NCBI GenBank assembly: GCA_949752735.1 | Contig: OX457038.1 | Location: 65,810,182 to 65,874,181, forward strand | Reading direction: 5' to 3' | Length of the DNA: 64,000 nt | Source of the DNA: Lumbricus terrestris | Taxonomy: Eukaryota; Annelida; Clitellata; Crassiclitellata; Lumbricidae | Shown here: positions 32,450 through 42,188 of the stretch, in pieces | How the letters are laid out: each line of letters begins with the position of its first letter | Position numbering within the stretch: position 1 is the stretch's first letter | The notes under the pieces: generated by a model | Databases searched by the model: none | What the model was told of the DNA's origin: nothing | What the model saw: only the letters and a program-made list of their open reading frames with translations | Translations under genes and position numbers: made by a program

Positions 32450-32865
32450 CATTTGAATACATTCTGAATATTCTTAAAGTAATAAATTGACTGTGACTGA
32501 GGGGTCCTCTCTACAGCCGGGGCCCCTGTGCAATGCCCCATGTCGGTGCAAGATCGCTCTTCGTAGGCATCAAAAATGCGGAATTTTTTTGCATTTTGAC
32601 GGTTTTCTTTACATGCACGTTCTTCTCGTGCTTGACGCTTAGCAGCGCCACTTAAATAAGACTTAGGCAAAACTTGGGGGACAGAAAGCGAGTGCCGTAC
32701 GAGAATTAAAAGGCGAAACTGCAGTATCGGGGACCGTATGTGTCGGTTAGGATCAGGTCAGTTTCGCCCCTGTAGGTTTGAATACATTCAGAATATCCTT
32801 AGAGTAAAAAATTGACTCTGACCCCGGGGGGCCCTTGACAGCCGGGGGCCCTTGTGCACTGCACA
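32450..32865. repeat. Duplicated subterminal segment of the hAT element
   Basis: About 85 bp at 32455-32535 ('gaatacattctgaatattct', 'aaattgactgtgact', 'acagccggggcccctgtgca') recurs in direct orientation at 32778-32865, next to the right terminus. The hAT-like N-terminal frame lies between the two copies. Confidence 0.75.
32540..32670 (-). pseudogene. hAT-like transposase N-terminal fragment
   Basis: The minus-strand frame starts at an ATG (32670) and reads PKSYLSGAAKRQAREERACK, then ENRQNAKKFRIFDAY. This basic 'YLSG--KR--R-E----N---LKKF--FF' opening is typical of ZMYM/hATm-like transposases ahead of their zinc finger. No finger or core follows; the next bases belong to the duplicated subterminal segment. 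Its position near the right end of a hAT with intact ends, reading inward, supports the call. The similarity is short and basic-rich, so chance is possible. Confidence 0.5.
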
Positions 32866-32999
32866 AGCTGCACAACCTATTGCTACGCCACTGCTATCAA
32901 GCATATTGTGTCCTGAAATTGCATTGAAATTGATGGCTATCTTCACGGATTATTTTTCATTACGCGAGGTCACGATTTTGATGACTCGCCGTGTAGATA

Positions 33000-33366
33000 G
33001 TATGTGTATGCAATATGCATGACTGTACATGCATTATATAAGGAAGCGTATATTAATAAATATATGAATGTTTTTTATTAGACATTTTTTTTATTGATCC
33101 CAAGTTTCAATCATATAACAAACATGTAATGTAACTAAGTAAACATAATCAGAATTGAGCAAAATTCACATAAAGAGTAGGCAGAATAACAACGTGGGAG
33201 CAATAGGCACACCAAAACTTGTAGGGAACATTAGAATGCATCAAATTTACTTAACTATGAAACAATGTATGCAGGTTTGTATGAGTGTACGACTGTACGA
33301 CAATGTAGGCCTAAGTACGTACATTGCATGTGTGACTGAATGTGGGCTATGCACTGTATATGTATC
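33000..33366. other. Unannotated stretch
   Basis: AT-rich, with several 'taggcctaa'-type motifs. No gene. Confidence 0.4.
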
Positions 33367-33553
33367 GGCGCGGTGGTGTAGAGGTGGGTTTCGGAATCTT
33401 GGAACCGGAGAGTTCCAGGTTCGAATCCACCTCGAACCGCCGCATAGGGAGCAAGATCAATTGCTCGTGCGCTTCGGCGTGAAACTTCTATTGAGTGTCC
33501 GCGCTGTAGTCGAGAGCGCTTCCGAGTAGAGATCTTGCTTAGACCTATAACAA
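33367..33553 (+). repeat. tRNA-derived SINE, plus-strand copy
   Basis: Head 'ggcgcggtggtgtagagg' (A box), B box GGTTCGAATCC at 33418-33428, then body 'gcgcttcggcgtgaaac', 'gagagcgcttccgagtag' and 3' end 'ctataacaaatg'. Same family as 27803-28033. Confidence 0.82.
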
Positions 33554-34259
33554 ATGTGGGAAATGCTATTTGTCATAGAGTGCTTTTTTAGTAGTTCTCA
33601 ATTTTAACTAGCTATCTATAACCGAACGTGACATATTAAGTCAATTATGCTAAAGGTTTCTTGAGCAGAATGATTGCAAAAGCATACATATTAATTGCAT
33701 ATGCTTAATTACCAACAATGGAAGACGGATTCTGGATTTTATGCTACCGAAAACGAAAGGCAGGATAAGCAATAAACATATGGACAATGGGCATTCTTCC
33801 ATTATACCCTATTATTATGTTTCCTGCTTATCTCCGTTCACTGCTCCTTTGCTTTTCTTTTTTTCATTCACCTTGCCGATAATTTTAAGGTTCACTCCAC
33901 TTTCTCCGCACTTTTTTCTAGTTAGACAACGAATTGAAAACCATCAGAACCCAACAGCATTAAGAATTAACGAAGACATCGATAAAATGTAATGAACTGC
34001 GGGCGACCACTTTCTCTCATGCACCCGTCAATGTTCTCTCCCTACACTTTTCTTCCCGCCGCACCATTGCTATTTTTGCTCCATCCTTATTTCATGACCC
34101 ACCAAACGCAAGGCACCACGCTGCTTGTTAGCCTCTTACTGGCCATTTTATGTATTATACTCTTTCCCCCAGCCACATTTTCCTCATCAGAATCAGAAGT
34201 AACTACTCCAGGTGGAGCCCTTATTTCCCGCGACAAGATCCTTCCTATATTATTGACTC
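33554..34259. other. Unannotated stretch
   Basis: Frames of 83 and 128 codons lie here, hydrophobic and Leu/Phe/Pro-rich from pyrimidine bias. The frame at 33992-34378 has no recognisable domain. Confidence 0.4.
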
Positions 34260-34690
34260 AATCTCCCTCTTCTCCATGCACTTCCTCGTCTCTTTCTTCC
34301 ATTCCTCTTCCATTCTTCCTAGTCGTCCTTGTCTGTGTCTTCCTTCGCTTTCTTTGCATCCTCTTCTTCCTCCTTTGATTCGTCCTTCTGTTTCTCCTCC
34401 GAATCTTTTCTCAAATGTGTCAATGTTTTTTTCCGCCTCCTCTTTCTCCTCCTCCTCCGCCAATTGCTTTTCATTCAGATCTGTTTTTTCTTTGCCTTCA
34501 ACTCTTCTTTGTCTTTTCCTTCTTAATTTTCTCCGTACAACTTGTTCTTCCGGGTTTCCTCCTTCTCCTCCTCCTTCTCCTCCTCCTCCTCCTCCTCCTC
34601 TTGCTCCTCCTCTTCCTCCTCCTCTTACTCCTCCTCGTCCTCCTCCTCGTCCTCCTCCTCGTCCTTCTCCTCCTCTTCCTGGCCCTTTAA
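34260..34690. repeat. Pyrimidine-rich tract with (CTC)n core
   Basis: CT-rich, with a (CTCCTC)n/(CTCGTC)n core at about 34558-34675. Ser- or Pro-rich frames of up to 211 codons are artefacts. Confidence 0.9.
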
Positions 34691-34726
34691 TTTACTGTCT
34701 CTATTTCCTTGTGAGGTTCTTACAAC

Positions 34727-34990
34727 TGGTCCAGTTAGCTACATCGGTAAGAGCGCTGGCCGAGCATCTGCACGCAACTCTGTGAAAGAGAGCGTGCGGG
34801 CCGCGGTTCGCTTGCCAAAGGTGGCTATTTCAGAGACTCAAAATCTCGGGCTTGCATGGTACGTCCACGGTTACCTAAATGGCGTGGCGTCCATTCAAGC
34901 GGGCAAGCGGTGGTGAAGGATCTCACCCGATCAAATTCATTGAAAAATTAACAAGGTCAAGGCCATAATAGACGGCCACTATATAAAATC
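34727..34990 (+). repeat. Second tRNA-derived SINE type
   Basis: 'gtccagttagctacatcgg' then 'taagagcgctgg' resembles a tRNA 5' half with A box (TAGCTACATCGG), and 'gcggttcgcttgcc' resembles a B box about 60 bp later. The body continues through 'gtacgtccacggttacc' and 'gatctcacccgatcaaat' to 'ggccactatataaaatcc'. The acceptor stem does not close, so it is not a tRNA gene. It differs from the SINE at 33367. Confidence 0.6.
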
Positions 34991-35424
34991 CGACTATATT
35001 TACATTACACATTTGCAACGGGTTAAACAGTGCAATTGTTCAATTACGTACATACATATACTACATGCACATCTTTATATGGAATATGTATACATAAAAA
35101 ATACATACATACACAGAAACATCCTAGTCATACTCTCTTTTCTTCGTTCTTATTCCTCTTCTTCCTTGTCAAGTCCTTCCATTCCTCCATCTCGTTCATC
35201 CCCTCCTCTAAACTAATTTCCTCTCCCTTCTTCTATATTCCTCTCTCTCCTAGTTTCAGCCACCCATCGTGATTCGTCTTTTCGTGTTTATTTAGCGCCA
35301 ATCAATGTTCGCTGACCAAAGCTTTAACGCAGTTGGACCAGACGACAGAATAGAGAAGATTCGTTCTTGTTTTCTCACAGGATGTTTGCCTCGTATACGA
35401 CTTCCATTGAAACCGCAGGCATAA
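34991..35424. other. Unannotated, partly CT-rich
   Basis: No feature recognised apart from pyrimidine bias at 35130-35270. Confidence 0.4.
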
Positions 35425-36248
35425 TGTCTGTCCGCCTCTGTCTGTGTGTGTGTCTGTGTGTTTGTCCTCTTGTCTGTGTGTCTGTCTTCCTTTTCTGTGT
35501 CTGTCTCCCTGTCTGTGTGTCTGTCCTCCTGTCTGTGTGCCTGTCTCCCTGTCTGTGTGTCTGTCTTCCTGTCTGTGTGTCTGTCTTCCTGTCTGTGTGT
35601 TTGTCCTCCTGTCTGTGTGTCTGTCCTCCTGTCTGTGTGTCTGTCTTCCTGTCTGTGTGTTTGTCCTCCTGTCTGTGTGTCTGTCTCCCTGTCTGTGTGT
35701 CTGTCTCCCTGTCTGTGTGTCTGTCTTCCTGTCTGTGTGTCTGTCCTCCTGTCTGTGTGCCTGTCTCCCTGTCTGTGTGTCTGTCTTCCTGTCTGTGTGT
35801 CTGTCTTCCTGTCTGTGTGTTTGTCCTCCTGTCTGTGTGTCTGTCCTCCTGTCTGTGTGTCTGTCTTCCTGTCTGTGTGTTTGTCCTCCTGTCTGTGTGT
35901 CTGTCTCCCTGTCTGTGTGTCTGTCTCCCTGTCTGTGTGTCTGTCTTCCTGTCTGTGTGTCTGTCTTCCTGTCTGTGTGTTTGTCTTCCTGTGTGTGTGT
36001 CTGTCCTCCTGTCTGTGTGTCTGTCTTCCTGTCTGTGTGTTTGTCCTCCTGTCTGTGTGTTTGTCTTCCTGTCTGTGTGTCTGTCCTCCTGTGTGTGTGT
36101 TTGTCTTCCTGTCTGTGTGTCTGTCCTCCTGTCTGTGTGTTTGTCTTCCTGTCTGTGTGTCTGTGTGTCTGTCCTCCTGTCTGTGTGTCTGTCCTCCTGT
36201 CTGTGTGTTTGTCTTCTTATCCGTGTGCCTGTCTTCTTGTCTGTGTGT
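35425..36248. repeat. 20-bp minisatellite with 220-bp higher-order unit
   Basis: About 40 units of CTGTCT(T/C)CCTGTCTGTGTGT. The variable positions make each unit recognisable, and 35521-35740 is repeated exactly at 35741-35960 (11 units). A 20-bp period rotates the frame and the unit has no stop in any frame, so open frames of about 280-330 codons appear on both strands. They are not genes. Confidence 0.97.
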
Positions 36249-36510
36249 TTCTTTGTTTGAGTTCTCCTCAAGCACTGCAATAACTTTTCATTCAGCACAC
36301 GTTTTCGCTACATCTCGGCGCTTCATTAAACCCGACAAAGACCGACGTTGCTGCAATCGCAAGTACACAAAACGCTAGAAAATAGAGTCAAAGACTTGTG
36401 ACAGAAAGCGTCGAGTTCAGACTCACAAACCATGCAGACCTAATTGAAATAACATCAGAAATTTTTTATGTATAAGAGTTGTAAAAGTCAAACGTGCACG
36501 GTATACTATG
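36249..36510. other. Unannotated spacer
   Basis: Nothing recognised. Confidence 0.4.
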
Positions 36511-36518
36511 TTCGCAAC

Positions 36519-36681
36519 CAGTGGCGTAGGCAAGGGGGGGTTTCGGGGGTTAAAACCCCCCAATTGGCTCCGAAAAAAAGGTTTTTTAAGGTTATTTTTC
36601 CGTTTAAGTAAGAAAAAATAGCAAAAAACAAGGTTTCCGGCCATAAAACCCCCCCATGAAAAATTTCTGGCTACGCCACTG
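36519..36681. mobile_element. hAT-like MITE, CAGTGGCGTAG ends
   Basis: 163 bp. Ends CAGTGGCGTAG are exact at both sides, with exact 8-bp duplication TTCGCAAC (36511-36518 and 36682-36689). Interior 'gggttaaaaccccccaattgg' gives G/C runs near both ends. The ends match the larger element at 30001-32894, so it may be a deletion derivative mobilised by the same transposase. Confidence 0.92.
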
Positions 36682-36950
36682 TTCGCAACCAAACGATAAA
36701 GTTCAATTAATTATTATTCTGAGCGTCTGTCCATGGCGAGCCAAATACATGCAATCTTCTACAGGTCTACGCGTAGGCCTATTCTAATATAGGTCTACTG
36801 ACTCTACTCTGTCCACTTTACTTGTCACACTGTAAATTTAAAAGCTAAGTTAGTACTTTTGCCTCCGTTTCGAACATTGACGTCTGTCATGTGAATCTAT
36901 AGCCTATATTTATTATGATTGTTATGATAAGAATTGTTTTAAACCGAATG

Positions 36951-36966
36951 TTATTATTATTATTAC

Positions 36967-37034
<68 letters not shown>
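36951..37034. repeat. (ATT)n microsatellite
   Basis: Nearly perfect ATT repeat ending 21 bp before the next transposon. Confidence 0.95.
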
Positions 37035-37055
37035 GGCCTATAATGTGACAAAGTG

Positions 37056-38031
37056 CAGGGGCTTCTATCCCCCCTAAGCAACCGGGCGCAATCCATTTTC
37101 TTCCCCCCCCATTTTTCTAGACCGGCCTTTCTCTATGTAGCCTATGCAATATAATGCAATCTAGCGCATGCCCTCCTCTAGTGTGGGGATGAAGGTTTGT
37201 TTGGAGAGCGACAAGCGAGCATCCAGCAGACGATCGCCGAAGCATGTGTAGCGCCTAGAAGGGACCTGGTATGGGGAGGGAATGTGCCCCTCCTCATAAG
37301 AAATTTTTGCGATTTCCGAATTGCAATTTCAGCATTTTAAGTTGTCTTCTTAGCAAAATTACTCTACTGTTTCAGTGGAGGAATTGCTGCCAAAATTGTG
37401 CAGCCATATGTTTTGCGCCTCTGATCTGTGTGCACTCGAGAGGCGTTGCATAACTTTTTAAGAGCACAATGCAATACAATAAAATACAATGTAGGTCCTA
37501 CATTGTAAGCCCACGTAATAATGATGTTGCTTTACAAAGTGTTCAAGAACCAAATTTGGCTGTCTGAAATTTGAAAGATAACATTGGAGAGAAGCCATTT
37601 AGTTTTGCACAATAGTATTTGCATTAACATTATTTTTTCAATTATAATATGTTTGTATTATTTATTAAAATAGTAAAAACATAATTATAATCATGTAATA
37701 GGAAATTTTTATAGTATATTATAGCTGTTATAGCAGTTCATGTAATTCAAAAATGCAGATAGTAGCGTAACTAAAACCTCAAAGTGTATAAATTTTATAC
37801 ATTTTGCTAAAAACTATTAGGCCTACGATTTTGTTCAAATTTATATGGAGGGAAGTATATTCTGGGGGATCTTCCTTTACCATCTTCCTTTAGTGATGCC
37901 TAGATTGAACGCTGCCCTCCATGTCCGACCTTCCCCCCCAACCGACGTGAATTTTGGCTGTCTTCTGATTCCCCCCCTATTTTTCACTGGGCGCAAGCTG
38001 CGCCCGCCATGTATAGGGATAGAAGCCCCTG
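37056..38031. mobile_element. Non-autonomous hAT-like element, CAGGGGCTTCTA family, copy 2
   Basis: 976 bp. Ends CAGGGGCTTCTATCCC and their reverse complement, exact 8-bp duplication ACAAAGTG (37048-37055 and 38032-38039). Aligns end to end with 16640-17607 with scattered substitutions and small indels. No transposase. Confidence 0.94.
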
Positions 38032-38149
38032 ACAAAGTGGCAGGATTGCATCAGTTGTGTATTTTTTGTGTTCTTCCTGGCTTCAGCCAGTTTCGCATCG
38101 CCACCCATCCGATTATCATTATTGTTAATTTTTAATTATAAAATAAAAT

Positions 38150-38193
38150 ATTATTAATAATATTATTATAATTATTGTTACTTATTATTAGCC

Positions 38194-38256
<63 letters not shown>

Positions 38257-38286
38257 CTACTACTGCTACTACTATTATTATTACTA

Positions 38287-38317
<31 letters not shown>

Positions 38318-38345
38318 TACTCTTATTGCTACTATCATTATTATT
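38150..38345. repeat. (ATT)n compound microsatellite
   Basis: ATT repeats with ACT and GCT interruptions. Poly-Ile or poly-Asn frames are artefacts. Confidence 0.95.
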
Positions 38346-39079
38346 TTTTTTAAACTGCTGCCCGGAAGAATGTCTTCCATAATCTTTTTTTCGGCCCAGT
38401 TTCATCTCTGATCTTCTATACTATTTTTAATCAATTCATGTCATGTGGACATGGGACCTTTGTTCGGGTCGATGTCCTACACACTGATGTTCTATAATCT
38501 ACATATTGACCCGATTACGGTTTTGTTTTGTTGCGTCATATCAACGGGAGGGTACACTGGGTACAGGATCTCTCTCCTCCTTGCAGTGGCGAGGTGTCAG
38601 CCATATAATCATCTCCATCAGTCAATCGGTAATGGCTGCTTCGTTCTAACAAAGACAAACGACTCAGTTGAGACCAGCCTTCTGGGGTCGCTGGCACACT
38701 GGCCGCCAAGGCAGCATTTAGTGGAGGAAGGGTATTTTGGGAGTTTGAACGAACCCACTCGAATGAAATAATGGAAAAATGAAATAATGCATTTATACTA
38801 ACCGAAGATTTAAGAAATAACAGGAATTCGATTTTGCGACACAATAGCAAGACCGCCATTCCTTGCAACCCGCAGCTACGTAGCTTGAATCTCACGATAC
38901 AGGTTCACATTGGTCAGTGACACAAGCATGAAGATGCAAATACAGACAGGCCCTTGAACAGGCAAAGGGTTGATAGGCAGAATGGTGTGCACACAGAAGA
39001 GATGACAGAAGAGCAGACAGGTAGATAAAACAACCGGCAGTAGGAGGCAGAGGTAAGGCTAGCTGGTTGTTATGACACC
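38346..39079. other. Unannotated stretch
   Basis: Frames of 108 (+) and 119 (-) codons overlap at 38445-38895. Neither resembles a known family and there are no splice-site pairs to choose between them. Confidence 0.35.
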
Positions 39080-39665
39080 CAAGGCCGGATAAGCAAATGT
39101 GTTGGCCGTATTAGGTAAAGCTGCAGGGGACCAGCCCCGACAGAATCATAAGAAAAGGACGCGTGAAACGTGTTGTATTCAACGACAGAATTTTTAAGCA
39201 ATGCAACAGGTTGTAAATGAGTGCAGACTTTACATGTCGCCCATGAAGAAGACCGTTGTGCCATGAATAAAACGCCGTTCATTTCTAGAAGAGTCTCTCC
39301 GCTGCAGGTTTGATAGAATACTCTGTAAAAGGTACTATTACCGCCAGAACATTATAAGACCGTACGTTACAAACTATCGTATTTTGCGCCGTGACACCTG
39401 CAGTAGGCCTAATTCGTAAAACGAACGAGTGTATAAGCCTACTGTACAGTGTACACAATAAATTGACGACATTGATTTTACAAAGCGGCTCAGTCATGGC
39501 TCTTGAGGCCTGGTCAAGTGAGGTCAGTATAGGCTATATGCGTTTGGAAAAGCATTTCCGGCTGATTCTGAGATGGCTTTGCCTGATAATAAAAAAAATC
39601 AAACAGGCACCAACGCATGTGCGAAAGATGTGTACAAATATTAAAATGAGTAGCTTCACATAATT
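39080..39665 (+). mobile_element. Decayed copy of the CAGGGCCGGATTA element
   Basis: 'caaggccggataagcaaatg', 'aaaggacgcgtgaaacgtg' and 'attcaacgacag' align with the left end of 28056-29447; 'agcatttccggctgattctg' and 'caacgcatgtgcgaaag' align with its distal part (about 29190-29270). The middle and the right terminus are missing. Confidence 0.6.
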
Positions 39666-40189
39666 AATTTGTTCTGAGTTTTGGATGATTGATTGCGTCA
39701 AATAATAATTTGATGCCAGCGAAGTTAATTGTTTGTGTTGCTGCTTGCTGTCCCTTCCCCTATTTTCCTGTTTTACCGTGTGGGCGTTCTCCTGTCTGGT
39801 TTCCAATTGTCCTTCTGTCAGATCTAAATGTATCTAAATGTAACTTGGTCTCTTTATTCTCTTGTCATTTATCACAATTCCTGTTCCGTTGCGTTGGATG
39901 TCGCTCATCAATCTTCCCGATATGTAATGAATACTGTTGATGAGATAGAATCTATCCGTCTTCCGTCTATAATTGAGGCATACGTGTAAACATATGTAAT
40001 CGACTCCAACGTGTGATCAGACCATGACCACAAAGATGAATAGGAAGACGATGAAGAGCAGCCATGGCAGACTCAACCGAGTTTTCTTTGCTGCTCATCG
40101 AGTCGACGAAGACGAGGATAGGACGAACCATCGCGAATACAATGAGAGAGAGCACACTAATTGGTGACTTCCTTTTGTTAGTCCAAAGT
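39666..40189. other. Unannotated stretch
   Basis: No feature recognised. Confidence 0.4.
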
Positions 40190-40282
40190 ACTCTCTCTCT
40201 CTCTCTGTCTTTGTCTCTCTTTTTCTCTCTGTGTATGTCGCTCTCGTTCTCTCTCTTTTTTCTCTCTCTCTTTCTCTCTCTT

Positions 40283-40378
<96 letters not shown>

Positions 40379-40440
40379 ACTCTCTCTCTCTCTCTGTCGG
40401 TCTCAGTCTCTGTCTGTCTCTGTCTGTCTCCCTCCCTTCC
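40190..40440. repeat. (CT)n microsatellite
   Basis: CT repeats, pure at about 40292-40372. Ser/Leu frame artefacts of up to 216 codons. Confidence 0.95.
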
Positions 40441-40489
40441 TTCACTTCCTCCCTACCTTCCTCTCTTCCTCTCTCTCCCCCCTCTCTCT

Positions 40490-40695
40490 CCTATCTATGT
40501 TTCTCTCTATCTATGTTTCTCTCTATCTATGTTTCTCTCTATCTATGTTTCTCTCTATCTATATTTCTCTATATCTATGTTTCTCTTTATCTATGTTTCT
40601 CTATCTATGTTTCTCTCTATCTATGTTTCTCTCTATCTATGTTTCTCCCTATCTATGTTTCTCTCTATCTATGTTTCTCTATCTATGTTTCTCTC
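40490..40695. repeat. 16-bp minisatellite CTATCTATGTTTCTCT
   Basis: About 12-13 units with occasional shorter or T-substituted copies. Confidence 0.92.
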
Positions 40696-40699
40696 TCCC

Positions 40700-41345
40700 A
40701 TCCCTCCTCATTAAGCCTCAACAATAGCCGTGTCTGTCGTGTTTCAATTGTGAATATAGACTATATAATATATATATAATTTTATACAACTATATATATA
40801 ATTATAATTCGCAAACATCAGTTTTCTGATAATATCCTGTCGCTTTGTTATGTGTTATTCCTGTTTTCCAACCTCTTTCTTCGCGACGCAACTGTTTCTT
40901 TCTATGGCGCCTCGACCGATGGTCTATAAAGACATAATTATTCTGCGACAACAATCCTGCGATCGTTGCTCGTTAAACGATAAACTTAATATAAATAGCA
41001 GGTTAATTATGGAGCAAATGGATTGATGGAATTCTTAGGCCTATATTATTTGAAAGGAAACAGCGCAGAGAACATAATTTTTCAAGCTCATAAAGACACT
41101 AATTTTTCAAATTACTGTTATTATTCCACTGAATAATTTCTGCAGATGCACTGACGGCTGTAATTTCATTTCCGATCATATACTGAATCCAACTTCAATT
41201 TCTACGGCTTTAATTAATTGCTGTTTTCATCTCATGGGGACATTCTCCGGTCCCATAATTAAACCTTAGAACATCTCCGCGGGACATCTTTTATCCGGAT
41301 ATTTGCCGTCGACGGGGAATTTAATCCTGGACAATTTGTTCCAGG
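40700..41345. other. Unannotated, TA-rich at the left
   Basis: TATATA-rich at 40755-40805. No gene. Confidence 0.4.
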
Positions 41346-41870
41346 AACATCTGATCCGGTGAGGCATCCATCTGTCCTTCCAGCGTCCGTTCATCCTCTC
41401 GTCCATTCGCTGCTTCCACCATCCATCTTTTGGTTCTTGCTCCATTTCATCCATCCGTCACATAATCCTCGGTGCATCTACCCACATGCAGTGTGTTTCC
41501 ATAAATATCCATCTCTCCGGTATCCATACATCTGCTTTGATTTTTATCCATCCGTACATCTACCCCTACTATCATCCATCCATCCATTCATCCATCTATC
41601 CATACATACACCCATCTACCTATCCATCCATTCATCCATCTACCTATCCATCCATCCATCCATCTGTTATCCATCCGTACATCTACCCCTACTCTCATCC
41701 ATCCATCCATCCATCCATCCATCTGTTTTCTATCCGTACATCTAACCCTACTCCTCTCTTCCATCTATCCATCCATCCATACATCCATCTACCTATCCAT
41801 CCATCCATCTACTTATCCATCCATATATTCATCCATCCATCTACCCATCCATTCGCCATTCCGTTCATCG
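41346..41870. repeat. (CATC)n degenerate repeat array
   Basis: CATCCATC units with 'cgtacatctacccctact' spacer units repeated near 41551, 41678 and 41735. Ser/His/Pro/Ile frames are artefacts. Confidence 0.93.
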
Positions 41871-42180
41871 ACCCATCATTTTATCTCACATGCGATATTT
41901 TTCCTGCGTCTCGATTCTTCTCTGCACTTAAGTTGGATAAGAAGGTCATCGGCAAAGTCAATCTAATGACCTTCTTCTCTCCACGTGGGTCTTCTTATAA
42001 ACCTCTTCATGTCACTCGACTCCACCTTATCATCATCATCCTCGTCTTCCTTTCATTGTCATCTTCTTCTACGACTGCAGCATTCTCCGCTTTGTCTTTT
42101 TGGTCCCTTCCTGTCAGTTAGCAGCATTGTTCTTTTCTATTGCATGAGATAGATGGAAGGATGGGTGGATGAAAGTATAC
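41871..42180. other. Unannotated spacer
   Basis: Nothing recognised. Confidence 0.4.
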
Positions 42181-42188
42181 GGGTAGAT

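Larger units (their letters stand above)
30001..32894 (-). mobile_element. hAT element with nested insertions, CAGTGGCGTAGCAA ends
   Basis: The terminal repeats CAGTGGCGTAGCAA are 14 bp, exact at both ends, flanked by the exact 8-bp duplication CTATCAAG (29993-30000 and 32895-32902). It contains a mariner element (30128-31338), a LINE remnant (31530-32000) and a hAT-like N-terminal transposase piece on the minus strand (32540-32670). 'gggggccctt' flanks both ends. The catalytic region is missing. Confidence 0.93.
27272..32993 (-). mobile_element. Mariner-like host element filled with later insertions
   Basis: Left end CACGGCGAGTCAT and right end ATGACTCGCCGTG are exact inverted repeats of 13 bp, flanked by TA at 27270-27271 and 32994-32995, as for Tc1/mariner insertion. 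A mariner-type transposase C-terminus lies just inside the left end on the minus strand, as expected. The 5.7-kb span is explained by nested insertions: a mariner-like fragment (27508-27720), a SINE (27803-28033), and hAT elements at 28056-29447 and 30001-32894. Host DNA left is roughly 27272-27507, parts of 27721-28055, 29456-30000 and 32903-32993. The pairing of ends is inferred. Confidence 0.68.

Noticed and set aside
33367..33440. tRNA gene
   Set aside because: A and B boxes are present, but the cloverleaf does not close and a SINE body follows; the same holds for 27960-28033 and 34727-34830.
35425..36248. CRISPR-like array
   Set aside because: Units are contiguous with no unique spacers, and the sequence context is eukaryotic.
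35292..36378. Open frames of about 280-330 codons on both strands
   Set aside because: They are the 20-bp minisatellite read in different frames. The unit simply has no stop codon, and composition is a pure echo of the repeat.
38445..38895. Overlapping frames of 108 (+) and 119 (-) codons as a gene
   Set aside because: Opposite-strand frames over the same DNA with no conserved motif and no splice or start evidence to favour either.
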